Positions 33,573 through 41,932 of a DNA stretch of 64,000 bases are shown here, one piece after another. Made by a program: the position numbers and the translations under genes. Below the pieces are notes generated by a model. That model was not told the DNA's origin and did no database searches. It saw nothing but the letters and a program-made list of their open reading frames with translations. The stretch's first letter is position 1. Every line of letters starts with the position of its first letter. The stretch comes from Desulfitibacter alkalitolerans DSM 16504 (GTDB lineage: Bacteria > Bacillota > DSM-16504 > Desulfitibacterales > Desulfitibacteraceae), in assembly GCF_000620305.1 (NCBI RefSeq), contig NZ_JHVU01000024.1, positions 1 through 64,000 of the forward strand, in the 5' to 3' direction.

Positions 33573-34487
33573 CTAGTCTTTCAATGCCTTGTTCAGCTTG
33601 ATGCCGCTGGCCTTCTTCTCAAGCATTTGTTTTACAAGGTCAACTATTTGTGCTCCCGCTTCTGCCGGTGGAGTTCCCCTTTTATGAATGTTTGAGATCA
33701 TTGTTCTATCTGCTTCAACTGTCTTTTCAGTGGGTTTGTAGATTAGATATGCACTCATGCTTTCCGCTGTGCCAAGGCCAGGTCTTTCCCCTATTAGTTC
33801 TAATACTACTTCTGCATTTACAAGCATTCCTATCTGATCCATGACCCTAACCCTTCCATTCTTAACAAAGAAGGGGGTTCCTACTTTTATTCCTGCTGCT
33901 TTAAAACCCTGCATTAATGCTGGCAATATATCAGGTATATTTCTTTCAATGGCTGTTGAGCTTAACCCATCTACTGCAATTATCTGTACTTGAACATCCT
34001 TCTCGCACTTTTCCTTGATTATCTTTACTGCTTCATCTGACAGCTTCATCCCCAGATCAGGCTTGGTTAGAAATTCTTCTTTATCTGCCGCGGCACTAGC
34101 CACGCAGAAAAGATTCATTTTTTGCAAAAACTCTTCTGATACATCCATGAATACTGCATCTCTAGCTACTGCATGGTCTGCAAGGAATCTAATGAGTGAG
34201 TCTGTTTTTTGTCTTGTACCTGCTCTATATAATCCAATTCTAGCATTTGTTGATTTTTTCATTGCTTCCAGGGCTTCTGGGTTAGCTGGTTCTGGCACCC
34301 AATGTTTTGAAATATCTGGCAGTTCTATAACTTCATCTAATATTGGTTCTTTTGCCTTTTCATGTGCAGCTGCTTCTTTTGCCTTTTCTACAACCTCTGA
34401 GCCCTGTTTTCCTACTACACCTCTTTTGCTTAGTTCCTGCAGGACACTTTCTATGATTGCTTTTTCCATTTCAGTTGATACTGTCAT
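33573..34487 (-). CDS. eutC: Ethanolamine ammonia-lyase small subunit EutC
   Basis: A 304-residue subunit: GRAGTRQKTDSLIRFLADHA, VQIIAVDGLSSTAIERNIPD, RPGLGTAESMSAYLIYKPT and HKRGTPPAEAG are family signatures. Residues 3-22 (MEKAIIESVLQELSKRGVVG) form an amphipathic helix that serves as the encapsulation signal for the EutBC complex. Together with EutB it splits ethanolamine into acetaldehyde and ammonia, using adenosylcobalamin. It ends in UAG, then 8 sense codons and UGA. Confidence 0.95.
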   Translation of the reverse strand: MTVSTEMEKAIIESVLQELSKRGVVGKQGSEVVEKAKEAAAHEKAKEPILDEVIELPDISKHWVPEPANPEALEAMKKSTNARIGLYRAGTRQKTDSLIRFLADHAVARDAVFMDVSEEFLQKMNLFCVASAAADKEEFLTKPDLGMKLSDEAVKIIKEKCEKDVQVQIIAVDGLSSTAIERNIPDILPALMQGFKAAGIKVGTPFFVKNGRVRVMDQIGMLVNAEVVLELIGERPGLGTAESMSAYLIYKPTEKTVEADRTMISNIHKRGTPPAEAGAQIVDLVKQMLEKKASGIKLNKALKD

Positions 34488-34503
34488 CTATTTCACCTCC
34501 TGT

Positions 34504-35868
34504 TTATTTGTCAAATATTGATGGGTCACCGGCTTTTTTAGTCAATTTGCCGTTTTCCATGAGCCCCACTTTTTCTAACCATTTTTCAAATTCTGGCAAT
34601 GGTCTTAATCCAAGTATTTCTCTTACAGTGGCATCATCATGGAAACTGGTATCCTGATAATTTAACATTACATCGTCTCCGCCTGGTACACCCATGAAGT
34701 AATATGCCCCTGCCATGGCACAAAGCATGGTTCCTATTTCCTGGTCATTTTGATCTGCCTTCATATGGTTTGTGTAGCATGGAGCTATGCCCATTGGCAG
34801 TCCATGGAGCTTGCCCATGAATAGGTCTTCCAGATCTGCTCTTACTACCTCGCGTCCATCATAAATTGTTTCTGGCCCTATAAATCCTGAGACGTTATTT
34901 ACCATAAATGGTCGGTATTTTCTACCAAAACCATAGGTTCTTGCTTCCAAAGTCATTTCGTCCACACCGCAATGGGCATTTAAGGAAACCTCTGAACCTT
35001 GTCCTGTTTCAAAGTACATTACATTTGGTCCTGTCGCAGTACCTTGAAGTGTTGCCATTGCTAGAGCTTCGTCCAGAAGCGCTGCATCTACGCCAAAGGC
35101 TTCATTGGTTTTTTGTGTTCCTGCAATGCTCTGGAACAACAAGTCTACTGGTGCTCCCTTTTCCATGGCCTTCATCTGGGTTGACACATGAGCAAGAACA
35201 CAGTTTTGTGTTGGTATCTCCCATTTTTCCATGAACTCTTTTACAGTTTTAAGCATATACGCTGTATTTTCTGCATTGTCTTCTACAGGGTTGATACCGA
35301 TTACCGCATCTCCTGAACCAAAGGTTAATCCTTCCTTAATAGATGCCATGATCCCGTTCATGTCATCTGTTGGGTGATTTGGCTGATTTCTAAAAGCCAG
35401 GGTGCCAGGCACTCCTATTGTGGTGTTGCAGTGGGCATAGGGACGCATCTTTTTAGATGCATACACCAGGTCCATATTTGACATTAGTTTTGCAACCGCA
35501 GCAATCATTTCACTTGTTAGGCCACGGCTGATGTTTAATAAGTGTTCACCTGTAGTTCCGTGATCTAGTATATACTCCCTTAACTCTCCTACTGTCCACC
35601 CCTTTATTTTTTTGTAAATACTGGTGTTTAGGGTGTCATAAATTACCCTTGTTACTTCGTCCTCTTCATAAGGTATCACTGGATTTTCGTAAATGTCCTC
35701 TAATGTCATCCTGCTTAATACCAGTTTGGCTGCAACCCTTTCACTTGAGGACTCTGCTGCTATCCCTACTAATATGTCTCCTGATTTTTCTTCATTGGCT
35801 TTGGCCAATACTTCTTTGACTGTCTTAAATGTAAATATCTTGTTATAAATATTTGCCTTTAATTTCAT
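34504..35868 (-). CDS. eutB: Ethanolamine ammonia-lyase large subunit EutB
   Basis: A 454-residue TIM-barrel subunit that carries the radical active site: NISRGLTSEMIAAVAKLMSN, TTIGVPGTLAFRNQPNHPTD, GSGDAVIGINPVEDN, YFETGQGSEVSLNAHCGVDE and MLCAMAGAYYFMGVPGGDDV are highly conserved. The length equals that of characterised EutB. GGGAGG precedes ATG 35868. It is the first intact gene of the eut operon, downstream of a truncated eutP and a sigma-54 promoter. Confidence 0.97.
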   Translation of the reverse strand: MKLKANIYNKIFTFKTVKEVLAKANEEKSGDILVGIAAESSSERVAAKLVLSRMTLEDIYENPVIPYEEDEVTRVIYDTLNTSIYKKIKGWTVGELREYILDHGTTGEHLLNISRGLTSEMIAAVAKLMSNMDLVYASKKMRPYAHCNTTIGVPGTLAFRNQPNHPTDDMNGIMASIKEGLTFGSGDAVIGINPVEDNAENTAYMLKTVKEFMEKWEIPTQNCVLAHVSTQMKAMEKGAPVDLLFQSIAGTQKTNEAFGVDAALLDEALAMATLQGTATGPNVMYFETGQGSEVSLNAHCGVDEMTLEARTYGFGRKYRPFMVNNVSGFIGPETIYDGREVVRADLEDLFMGKLHGLPMGIAPCYTNHMKADQNDQEIGTMLCAMAGAYYFMGVPGGDDVMLNYQDTSFHDDATVREILGLRPLPEFEKWLEKVGLMENGKLTKKAGDPSIFDK

Positions 35869-35893
35869 TCAAAAGCCTCCCTTCTGAATACTG

Positions 35894-36061
35894 TTACCAT
35901 TTAAGTGCTTTCTTTAATTCCCTTATTCCCTCTCCTGTTAAAGCAGATACAGGATATATTTGCCCAGCAAAACCTAATCCCTTTAAAATGCTTTGAGCTT
36001 TTTCCAGATCAGCTTCGGGGTGATCGGTTTTACTGATAACGCCAATACATTTTTTTGATTC
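35894..36061 (-). pseudogene. eutP: Truncated eutP/pduV GTPase
   Basis: The minus strand encodes SKKCIGVISKTDHPEADLEK, then AQSILKGLGFAGQIYPVSAL and TGEGIRELKKALKW-stop. This is the C-terminal third of the Ras-like protein EutP/PduV, including the NKxD-like (SKTD) and SAL motifs. The P-loop half is gone. Upstream, ATG 36075 with a CAGGAG site opens a different frame (MLNDLNQ...) that is -1 relative to the remnant across an A7 run. eutP is normally first in such operons, so this is a 5'-deleted gene. Confidence 0.8.
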
Positions 36062-36138
36062 AGGTCATTCAGCATGATTTTCTCCTGCGTGCCACCTGGG
36101 GCAGCCCTAAGATTTTTGGCATTTTTTCTATTAATAAT

Positions 36139-36154
36139 TGCAAAATTCGTGCCA
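36139..36154 (-). promoter_or_regulatory. Sigma-54 promoter of the eut operon
   Basis: Reading leftward: TGGCAC-GAATT-TTGCA, a perfect match to the -24/-12 consensus (TGGCAC-N5-TTGCA). It lies about 270 bp before eutB and 65 bp before the ATG at 36075. An AGTC-N6-GACT enhancer-like site is 92 bp upstream. Confidence 0.75.
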
Positions 36155-36245
36155 CATTTTTAAAGCAGCCTGAGCTTAACGCACCTTCCCCAACAAGCTT
36201 CCCAAATAGCAGAAGCAGGAATTTTGAGTCATTATTGCCTCGACG

Positions 36246-36259
36246 AGTCATTTTTGACT
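36246..36259. promoter_or_regulatory. Enhancer (UAS) palindrome upstream of eut
   Basis: AGTC-ATTTTT-GACT, within a region that also has GAGTCA half-sites near 36218 and 36280. It has the same layout (AAGTC-N6-GACTT) as sites near 39018, 41564, 41583 and 44714 and is a proposed binding site for the sigma-54 activator at 44743. Confidence 0.55.
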
Positions 36260-36286
36260 TAAGGCTATTTGACTTTTATTGAGTCA

Positions 36287-36928
36287 CTATGATTTACATG
36301 CCAATTCATGGAAGAAAGCCACCAGGTCTTCAGGAGAATTGGCAATGTAGTCTGGAGCAGCTTCTGTTAACCTGTCCTTGCCGTGCCACCCCCAGGCGGC
36401 ACCTATGGTTTTTACGTGCGCCTCTTTGCCCTCATAAATGTCCCCTTTTGTGTCACCTATGAAGTAAGCATCCATATTGGCATATGCTCCCGTAAGATTC
36501 TTAATTTTTTTAATCTTGCTTTTTTCCTTATCTGCACCAAGGACCTCCTGAAAGGATTTGATGCCTTTGCTGTTTAAAACCTGAACTGCTGCTTCAGAAA
36601 TATTAGATGTAATTATATAAATTTTATTAATAACCGCAAGCTCCTCTAAGCATTCCTTCATACCGGAGAATAACTGGATTTGGTGTAAATACTCTTTTTG
36701 CATGATTCCATAATCTGCTAGAATTTTATCAATAAGGTTTACTGTCAATCCCCTTTCAAGGAGACAGTTATAGACATTTCCTTCATAAAGGTTTAAAAGC
36801 TCCTCCCTGGTGCTTATACCTAGATACCCATTGTCACGGCATGCCAGGATAAAACATTTTGCATGGATTTCAAAGGAATCGACAATAACACCATCATAGT
36901 CAAACATAATCAAACCTGGTTTTTTCAT
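36287..36928 (-). CDS. HAD-superfamily phosphatase
   Basis: A 213-residue HAD-IA hydrolase. Motif I is MFDYDGVIVDS (nucleophile and acid/base Asp), motif II is YIITSNISE, the lysine lies near SKIKKIK, and motif IV is YFIGDTKGDIYEGKEA. I chose ATG 36928, preceded by a GGGTGGG site. Likely a small phosphate ester phosphatase, by context perhaps linked to phosphocholine, phosphoethanolamine or phosphoglycolate, but the substrate is unknown. It lies downstream of the 37016 mttB homologue, beyond a hairpin, and upstream of the eut promoter. Confidence 0.85.
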   Translation of the reverse strand: MKKPGLIMFDYDGVIVDSFEIHAKCFILACRDNGYLGISTREELLNLYEGNVYNCLLERGLTVNLIDKILADYGIMQKEYLHQIQLFSGMKECLEELAVINKIYIITSNISEAAVQVLNSKGIKSFQEVLGADKEKSKIKKIKNLTGAYANMDAYFIGDTKGDIYEGKEAHVKTIGAAWGWHGKDRLTEAAPDYIANSPEDLVAFFHELACKS

Positions 36929-36962
36929 ACAACCCACCCTGCTCCTGGATTAATGTTTAAAA

Positions 36963-36992
36963 CTCCCCTTCCCTCAAAAGAGCAAGGGGAGC
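36963..36992 (-). terminator. Hairpin between the MttB homologue and the HAD gene
   Basis: CTCCCCTT and AAGGGGAG form an 8-bp stem; leftward it is followed by TTTT. It may partly terminate transcription from 37016, leaving lower expression of the HAD gene. Confidence 0.6.
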
Positions 36993-37015
36993 TAGAATGC
37001 TCTTGAAACAATTTA

Positions 37016-38458
37016 TTACTTGTTCCAACAAACATCTCCTGGCACTATACCTGGGAAATAAGCACGTATTTTTGCATCAAGCTCTGCTGAAAACTTTGAA
37101 GAAGTGTCTCCACTAAAGATTTTTTCAACCTCCTGCATTGCCCGGGTGTGGGTGTCAGGCTTGCCCTCATCCTCCCACTGGCTTCTCATGTCACGAGACG
37201 TTATCTTTGGCAAGTAAGCAATATTTCTCATATGCTTGACAGTATGTTCTTTATCCATATACATGCCAGCTGGTCCAACTTCTTTTATAAGATCCAGGCA
37301 TAGGTTCTCCTCACTAAACTCCATGCCGCGTTTTATACGTTTGAGCATCATGGCAATCTCATTGTCAATAACTGCCTTGGCAAAATCAAAGGCTGTAAGG
37401 CTATCCAATAAACCGCCCATATTAAAAAGATCCACGCCAGCAAGAAGTCCAGCCGTAGTATTCATTCCTGTTTCATATCCTGATTGCGCATCATTGGAAT
37501 GTGCATTAGTTAGTCCAATATAACCGCCAGATGGCACTCCATAGAACTGGGCCATTTGACTGTGGGCCATATGGAGCATGCCTGTCTCAATGGCACCTGG
37601 AGTGTAGTTTCCTGTGCGCATATCAGCCACTGTAGGCAGAGTCGCATATATAACTGGATTTCCAGGGCGAACCATCTGCAGCAATACACTTAATGCAAGA
37701 AACTCCGCATTGCCAACTGTGAGGGTTCCAACCATTGTCATGGGTGATGTCATGCCTGCATTTGGAACAATAGTTCCATAGATGGGCAGACCCATCTCTG
37801 CTAGATAGATTACAGCTTCGGTAGATTCCACATCCATGGTAAGGGGTGAAACCACGGGACAATAATGATGGTTTATAAAGGGACGTTCAAAATAGGCTTC
37901 CTTGCTGCCGGCTATCAGGTAACCTAACTCAAGAACCTGATAAAGGTCCTTCATGTCAGGAGTATTGCTCCTAACTGGTTTTTTGCAGTTTTTTAAAGCT
38001 GGATAGAAGCGGGACAAACTAAATTGACCTTTGGGTGCATCTGCTGCCAAGGTGGATATGGAAAACACATCAAATCCTGGAAGTTCATTAATCAGATATG
38101 CTATATTGGCAATATCAGTTGATGTTGCACGTCTCTCTTTGCCTGTATGGGGATCAATAATGTTAGGAGCTGAGCTGCCAGTAACCACCAGCGGCCTGTT
38201 ATCAGGTATAGTCCTGTCAAATTCAGGTGCCCGGGCTGTAAAGGTATACCTGGGAACAAAGCCTTTTCTATATTCTTCAACTACCTTGGCCGGCATCTTT
38301 ACAATTCCAGTTTCTTTATTGACCTCACATCCATGTTTTTCATAAATTTCTCGTGCTTTTTCATTGTGGACCAAAAGACCAACCTCTTCTAATATGTCAA
38401 GTGATGCGGAATGAACCCTTTCCACTTGTTCTTGTGTCAATAGCTTTGCAAATTGCAT
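37016..38458 (-). CDS. MttB-superfamily methyltransferase without pyrrolysine
   Basis: A 480-residue TIM-barrel methyltransferase of the trimethylamine methyltransferase (MttB/COG5598) superfamily. The region that holds pyrrolysine in MttB reads QFYGVPSGGYIGLTNAHSND, with no UAG, so this is a non-Pyl paralogue that may use a quaternary amine such as glycine betaine, carnitine or a choline-derived compound and pass the methyl group to a corrinoid protein (none in the window). ATG 38458 has an AAGGAAGG site; a longer start adds seven residues. A sigma-54 promoter lies 49 bp upstream. Confidence 0.85.
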   Translation of the reverse strand: MQFAKLLTQEQVERVHSASLDILEEVGLLVHNEKAREIYEKHGCEVNKETGIVKMPAKVVEEYRKGFVPRYTFTARAPEFDRTIPDNRPLVVTGSSAPNIIDPHTGKERRATSTDIANIAYLINELPGFDVFSISTLAADAPKGQFSLSRFYPALKNCKKPVRSNTPDMKDLYQVLELGYLIAGSKEAYFERPFINHHYCPVVSPLTMDVESTEAVIYLAEMGLPIYGTIVPNAGMTSPMTMVGTLTVGNAEFLALSVLLQMVRPGNPVIYATLPTVADMRTGNYTPGAIETGMLHMAHSQMAQFYGVPSGGYIGLTNAHSNDAQSGYETGMNTTAGLLAGVDLFNMGGLLDSLTAFDFAKAVIDNEIAMMLKRIKRGMEFSEENLCLDLIKEVGPAGMYMDKEHTVKHMRNIAYLPKITSRDMRSQWEDEGKPDTHTRAMQEVEKIFSGDTSSKFSAELDAKIRAYFPGIVPGDVCWNK

Positions 38459-38506
38459 AATTAGCAGCCTTCCTTTCATGTTTATTTTGTCCTTATTTAT
38501 TATTCT

Positions 38507-38522
38507 AGCAAATTTAATGCCA
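38507..38522 (-). promoter_or_regulatory. Sigma-54 promoter of the 37 kb MttB homologue
   Basis: Reading leftward: TGGCAT-TAAAT-TTGCT, a good -24/-12 match with the right spacing, 49 bp before the start codon. The nearest enhancer-like palindrome is about 500 bp upstream at 39018. Confidence 0.65.
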
Positions 38523-38575
38523 TAATTCTGATATTACAAAAAATGCAAAATATTTAAAATAACTTGTAACTTGCA

Positions 38576-38603
38576 AAAAGACCAGAAGCTTCTGATCTTT
38601 TTT
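38576..38603 (-). terminator. Terminator of the winged-helix gene
   Basis: Leftward: AAAAAAGATCAGAAGC pairs with a CTTCTGGTC arm, then TTTTTG. It follows the 38629 stop by about 25 bp and isolates the downstream sigma-54 promoter. Confidence 0.75.
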
Positions 38604-38628
38604 GCGTGATGTATAGAATTACTATTTT

Positions 38629-38937
38629 TTAGCTGCTTACAGACTTGGACAGCGGTTGCCAGCCAGATGGCAAGTATTCGAGTCTGCTAAAGCCATATTC
38701 GGTAATTTTAAACTTTACCACCAGCTCTCCTGCCTTATCAAAGAAAACCTCGGAATGTTCCAGCATGCCTACTGCTTTTAGTGATTGAAGGTGGGTACCA
38801 ACCAGGTTTTTATTAAACTGACCTTCACCACCATATTCTTCCTTGAGAGCTTCCATAATTTCATCTAGTGAATGGCTCTTACTATCTGACAGAAAATGCA
38901 GTATTCTGTATCTCAATGGAAGTTTCTGACCCATCAT
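38629..38937 (-). CDS. Small winged-helix DNA-binding protein
   Basis: A 102-residue protein with a winged-helix fold: RYRILHFLSDSKSHSLDEIM (helices 1-2), NLVGTHLQSLKAVGMLEHSE (recognition helix) and FFDKAGELVVKFKITEYGFSRL (wing). It is likely a local transcription regulator of ArsR/MarR-like build with no visible metal- or ligand-binding motif. It lies 115 bp downstream of the DMT transporter stop, with the AAGTC palindrome between them, so that palindrome could also be its own operator. Confidence 0.65.
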   Translation of the reverse strand: MMGQKLPLRYRILHFLSDSKSHSLDEIMEALKEEYGGEGQFNKNLVGTHLQSLKAVGMLEHSEVFFDKAGELVVKFKITEYGFSRLEYLPSGWQPLSKSVSS

Positions 38938-39017
38938 CTCACACTCCTTCTAATTTTATTAAACATCTCGTCAATTTACTCTTCAATAATCCATTAAACC
39001 AAAATCGACTTGTTGTC

Positions 39018-39039
39018 TTTAAGTCAATTTCGACTTAAA
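39018..39039. promoter_or_regulatory. Perfect palindrome TTTAAGTC-N6-GACTTAAA
   Basis: An 8-bp perfect inverted repeat with a 6-bp centre, the longest member of the AAGTC-N6-GACTT family. It is 80 bp upstream of the winged-helix gene and about 500 bp upstream of the sigma-54 promoter at 38507. Confidence 0.6.
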
Positions 39040-39051
39040 GAAATGCTTGTT

Positions 39052-40059
39052 TTAAACTTTTCTTAGGTTTAATAGTTCTTTTGGGTTAGCTAATACAAGG
39101 ATAGTACCAGTTGTAATTACAAGAGCTCCTACAACCAGGTTAGTAGTTATTACTATGTCAGTTAGGAAGTAACCAAATACAATTGCCCACAGGGCATAGG
39201 TCACATTAAAGGCCATGGCTCGGCCAACACCTGTCATATTAAGAGCTCTATACCAGGCCAGATAGGATACTGCACCCAAGAAACCTGCTAAAGCCATAAA
39301 CTTCCATGCGTTTGTTGTAAATGCTTCAAAGAATAATATTGTTCCAGCAAGGACTGGTAATATAAGAACAAAGTATACAACAAAGGAGGTAGCCTGACGG
39401 ATACCAATGGCTATATCAGGATCTGCCATGTCCATTCCATAAGTTGATAGCACACCTTCAATACCCCAACCCAGGGTAGCAAGCAGGGATAAGCCCATTC
39501 CAAGATAGAACAATGGATAAGCATCTCCTTCAGGAGGCACCCAGTTTACAATGATTGCTCCAAGAATACACATTGCTATACCAACATATACACGCGGAAC
39601 AATCTTCTCCTTCAAAATAAATACTGCAGCAATAGCACCTACCGCCGGATACATGGCGGTGATTGCCAGGGCATATGAAGCACCTGCCAGCATAATACCT
39701 GCCGAATAACCAGTCATGGCTATTGGGCCGCCAAAGAGTGCTGCTAGACAAACAATCTTTCCAGGTCTGGTACGAAGTGTTCTCATATATTCCTTCCATC
39801 TTCCTGTAAACAGGTTGTACCAGAACAGCCAGAAGGCAGCAAATCCATCATGCATTGCAGCCGAAGCAACTGAAACAGCAATAATAACTTTCAAGACATC
39901 AGATTCAATTGCAAATGGTAAAAACATGAAGGCCATTCCCCAGATTACACCATCAAGTCCCCAAGTAGCACCAGAAATAATTCCCCAGAAAAGACCTTTT
40001 TTTGCGTGGCCAAGCTCATGCTGTTCAAGCATCCTCTTGGCATCAATTTGAGTTCTCAT
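39052..40059 (-). CDS. DMT-superfamily transporter (EamA type), possibly choline/ethanolamine
   Basis: A 335-residue membrane protein with about ten hydrophobic segments in two EamA-like halves (GLFWGIISGATWGLDGVIWG; ALAITAMYPAVGAIAAVFIL; LAGFLGAVSYLAWYRALN; AMAFNVTYALWAIVFGYFL). The DMT family includes LicB choline permeases, which are paired with a choline kinase. Here the gene lies 28 bp after a kinase-like gene on the same strand, so import and trapping of choline, ethanolamine or a related amine is a reasonable guess. No EutH is present in the window. Confidence 0.8.
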   Translation of the reverse strand: MRTQIDAKRMLEQHELGHAKKGLFWGIISGATWGLDGVIWGMAFMFLPFAIESDVLKVIIAVSVASAAMHDGFAAFWLFWYNLFTGRWKEYMRTLRTRPGKIVCLAALFGGPIAMTGYSAGIMLAGASYALAITAMYPAVGAIAAVFILKEKIVPRVYVGIAMCILGAIIVNWVPPEGDAYPLFYLGMGLSLLATLGWGIEGVLSTYGMDMADPDIAIGIRQATSFVVYFVLILPVLAGTILFFEAFTTNAWKFMALAGFLGAVSYLAWYRALNMTGVGRAMAFNVTYALWAIVFGYFLTDIVITTNLVVGALVITTGTILVLANPKELLNLRKV

Positions 40060-40087
40060 ACTCTTCCCCCTTTTTCTATTAAATTAT

Positions 40088-41302
40088 TTAAATGGTTTTA
40101 ACCATTTCTGTAATATCCGCCAGATGTCGTTTAATATATCTCAAAAGCTTGATATGGTGACTCAGGTACACTCTATACTCAAATACATTAAGATTTTCTG
40201 GATCACCATAATATGCACTAACTGCCCAGTTAATCAGATATACATTGACTATTGAAAGCATATCAGGCAAGTACTTCAACTCAAGTTCATTTAACGGTTC
40301 CAATCCATTTAATTCTTTTAACTTATCCTGATAAGCCTTTAAAAATATAGAGCATTTGCTTAACAATAAACGCCCATCAGTTTCTTCATCCCAGGAGCTG
40401 CAGAAGTAAACCAGGGCCTCACAGACATCAAACAATCTTAAATCAATCTTGGCCCAGTCAAAGTCGAATATACCAACGGCTTTATTGTCCTGGTATTTAA
40501 GATTGCCTGGATGTATATCGCAGTGAATAGGGTTCATTGGCAGTTTTGCTGCATCTTCTGCAGGGATTAAGGTCATAACCCTATCGATCTCTTCTAAAAT
40601 CTCGTCTAGATTTTTTTTATAATAATCATGAAATTTATTGTGCAATTCCATTTGCGCAAATTGTCTGTAAGTTTTAGGCAGGGTTGGGATAAAATCCATT
40701 ATTTTAGGCTCGGCTCTTTCTAGTCCATGGGGATCAAAATTCTTGGTAGCATCATGCAAAACCGCTAGAACCTCAGCTGCACTTGCATATTCTTCATCAT
40801 TTAGATTGGGAGTATCCCATGTATACTTGTCTTCACCTGACAGATACTCATAAATGGCGAAAAACCTTTCTATACTCTTACCGCCATTTTCTTCCAAGAG
40901 TTTCACATAGGTGCTTCCATCTTTAGTAGGTATCAGTCCCGCCGCAATATCCAGTCCATTTTCTTTAGCACAGCTTATTAATGCATGTTCAAATTTTACT
41001 TCATTTTCACCTATGCCCTTTTTATACTTTCTTATAAAGTATTCTTGCCTTTGTCCATCCTTATGGGCATAAATACCAAAGCTTTTGTTTACATAGCCTC
41101 CAAAAATTTCGTAGGCATCTTCAATGGTGCCAATATCATAATGATTTTTGACAATATCATGTATCTGATTTCTCACCAGGGTTATTTCCATTGTTTCATA
41201 CAAGTTTTCAGCAAATTCCTTTAACTGTGCACTCTGCGCCAACATAGCGGAGGCTTTTTTTGTGTCTATTTCTTTTAAATGCATCATCCTGCTGGTATCC
41301 AT
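40088..41302 (-). CDS. APH/choline-kinase-like phosphotransferase
   Basis: A 404-residue aminoglycoside-phosphotransferase-fold kinase. The catalytic loop is NPIHCDIHPGNLKYQDN, the metal-binding motif is GIFDFDWAKIDLRLFDVCEA, and an N-loop ATP site (IFGGYVNKSFGIY) comes before FIRKYK. The fold includes choline, ethanolamine, homoserine and methylthioribose kinases. It leads the operon with the DMT transporter and is transcribed from a perfect sigma-54 promoter at 41484. The substrate is inferred, not proven. Confidence 0.8.
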   Translation of the reverse strand: MDTSRMMHLKEIDTKKASAMLAQSAQLKEFAENLYETMEITLVRNQIHDIVKNHYDIGTIEDAYEIFGGYVNKSFGIYAHKDGQRQEYFIRKYKKGIGENEVKFEHALISCAKENGLDIAAGLIPTKDGSTYVKLLEENGGKSIERFFAIYEYLSGEDKYTWDTPNLNDEEYASAAEVLAVLHDATKNFDPHGLERAEPKIMDFIPTLPKTYRQFAQMELHNKFHDYYKKNLDEILEEIDRVMTLIPAEDAAKLPMNPIHCDIHPGNLKYQDNKAVGIFDFDWAKIDLRLFDVCEALVYFCSSWDEETDGRLLLSKCSIFLKAYQDKLKELNGLEPLNELELKYLPDMLSIVNVYLINWAVSAYYGDPENLNVFEYRVYLSHHIKLLRYIKRHLADITEMVKTI

Positions 41303-41483
41303 AGTAGTCCTCCCTTACATATAGATCTTTTTAAGTAACACCATGAAAATTATTCTAACTATTTGTCAATAATTTAAAGTTTATGTCAGTTACTATCTCC
41401 CCTTCCTATAAATAAGTACCTGCGTATGATACAAATTTACCAGTTTGTAAAATATTTTAAAAAATTCAGTAATTATAAATTGT

Positions 41484-41499
41484 TGCAATATTGGTGCCA
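41484..41499 (-). promoter_or_regulatory. Sigma-54 promoter of the kinase/DMT operon
   Basis: Reading leftward: TGGCAC-CAATA-TTGCA, an exact consensus match. The palindrome pair begins 65 bp upstream of it. Confidence 0.75.
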
Positions 41500-41563
41500 A
41501 GGATTAGTTGATTAAACGATGGTTGAAAATCCTTAATAATTTTTAAAACAGGCCCATTATATT

Positions 41564-41598
41564 AAGTCTATTTTGACTGAATAAGTCCTAAATGACTT
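41564..41598. promoter_or_regulatory. Two adjacent enhancer palindromes
   Basis: Site 1 is AAGTC-TATTTT-GACT(G) at 41564-41579. Site 2 is AAGTC-CTAAAT-GACTT at 41583-41598. Their starts are 19 bp apart, nearly two helical turns, so activator dimers could bind on one face. They lie between the two divergent sigma-54 promoters. Confidence 0.65.
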
Positions 41599-41735
41599 GC
41601 AAAAAGTATAATTTTATTAAGATTGCAAATTATCTAATAAGATTTTTTTAAGTGAATTTGAATTTGCTGCTTGCTTATAATAAGAAATTATAAATATAAA
41701 ACTTTTTGTAATTTTTTTAAACATATATGGATTTT

Positions 41736-41751
41736 CGGCATGAAAATTGCT
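41736..41751 (+). promoter_or_regulatory. Sigma-54 promoter of the rightward kinase
   Basis: CGGCAT-GAAAA-TTGCT, one or two mismatches from TGGCAC-N5-TTGCA but with the invariant GG and GC. It is 182 bp before ATG 41933. Confidence 0.6.
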
Positions 41752-41932
41752 TTTATAATTTAATTATTATTACATCCCAGAACCTATCATAAAGGGGGCT
41801 AGTTCATGGTTTATTTCTTAGCAGCGTTTGTATTTCTTTGAGATGATTAATTATAAAACTATTGCGGTATTATTTCAATAAATTTAAATTTTTAATTATA
41901 TTTTATTTTAATTAATTAAGGAGGCTAAAAAG

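Larger units (their letters stand above)
41303..41932. other. Divergent regulatory region between two kinase-like genes
   Basis: A 630-bp gap without a gene. It contains two opposed sigma-54 promoters, at 41484-41499 (leftward) and 41736-41751 (rightward), each about 182 bp from its start codon, with two AAGTC palindromes between them. Long leaders of about 170 bp suggest extra post-transcriptional control, but I see no clear riboswitch. Confidence 0.65.

Noticed and set aside
36055-36282. Frames on both strands at 36055-36282
   Set aside because: They overlap the sigma-54 promoter, the UAS and the eutP remnant; no family similarity and no ribosome binding site.
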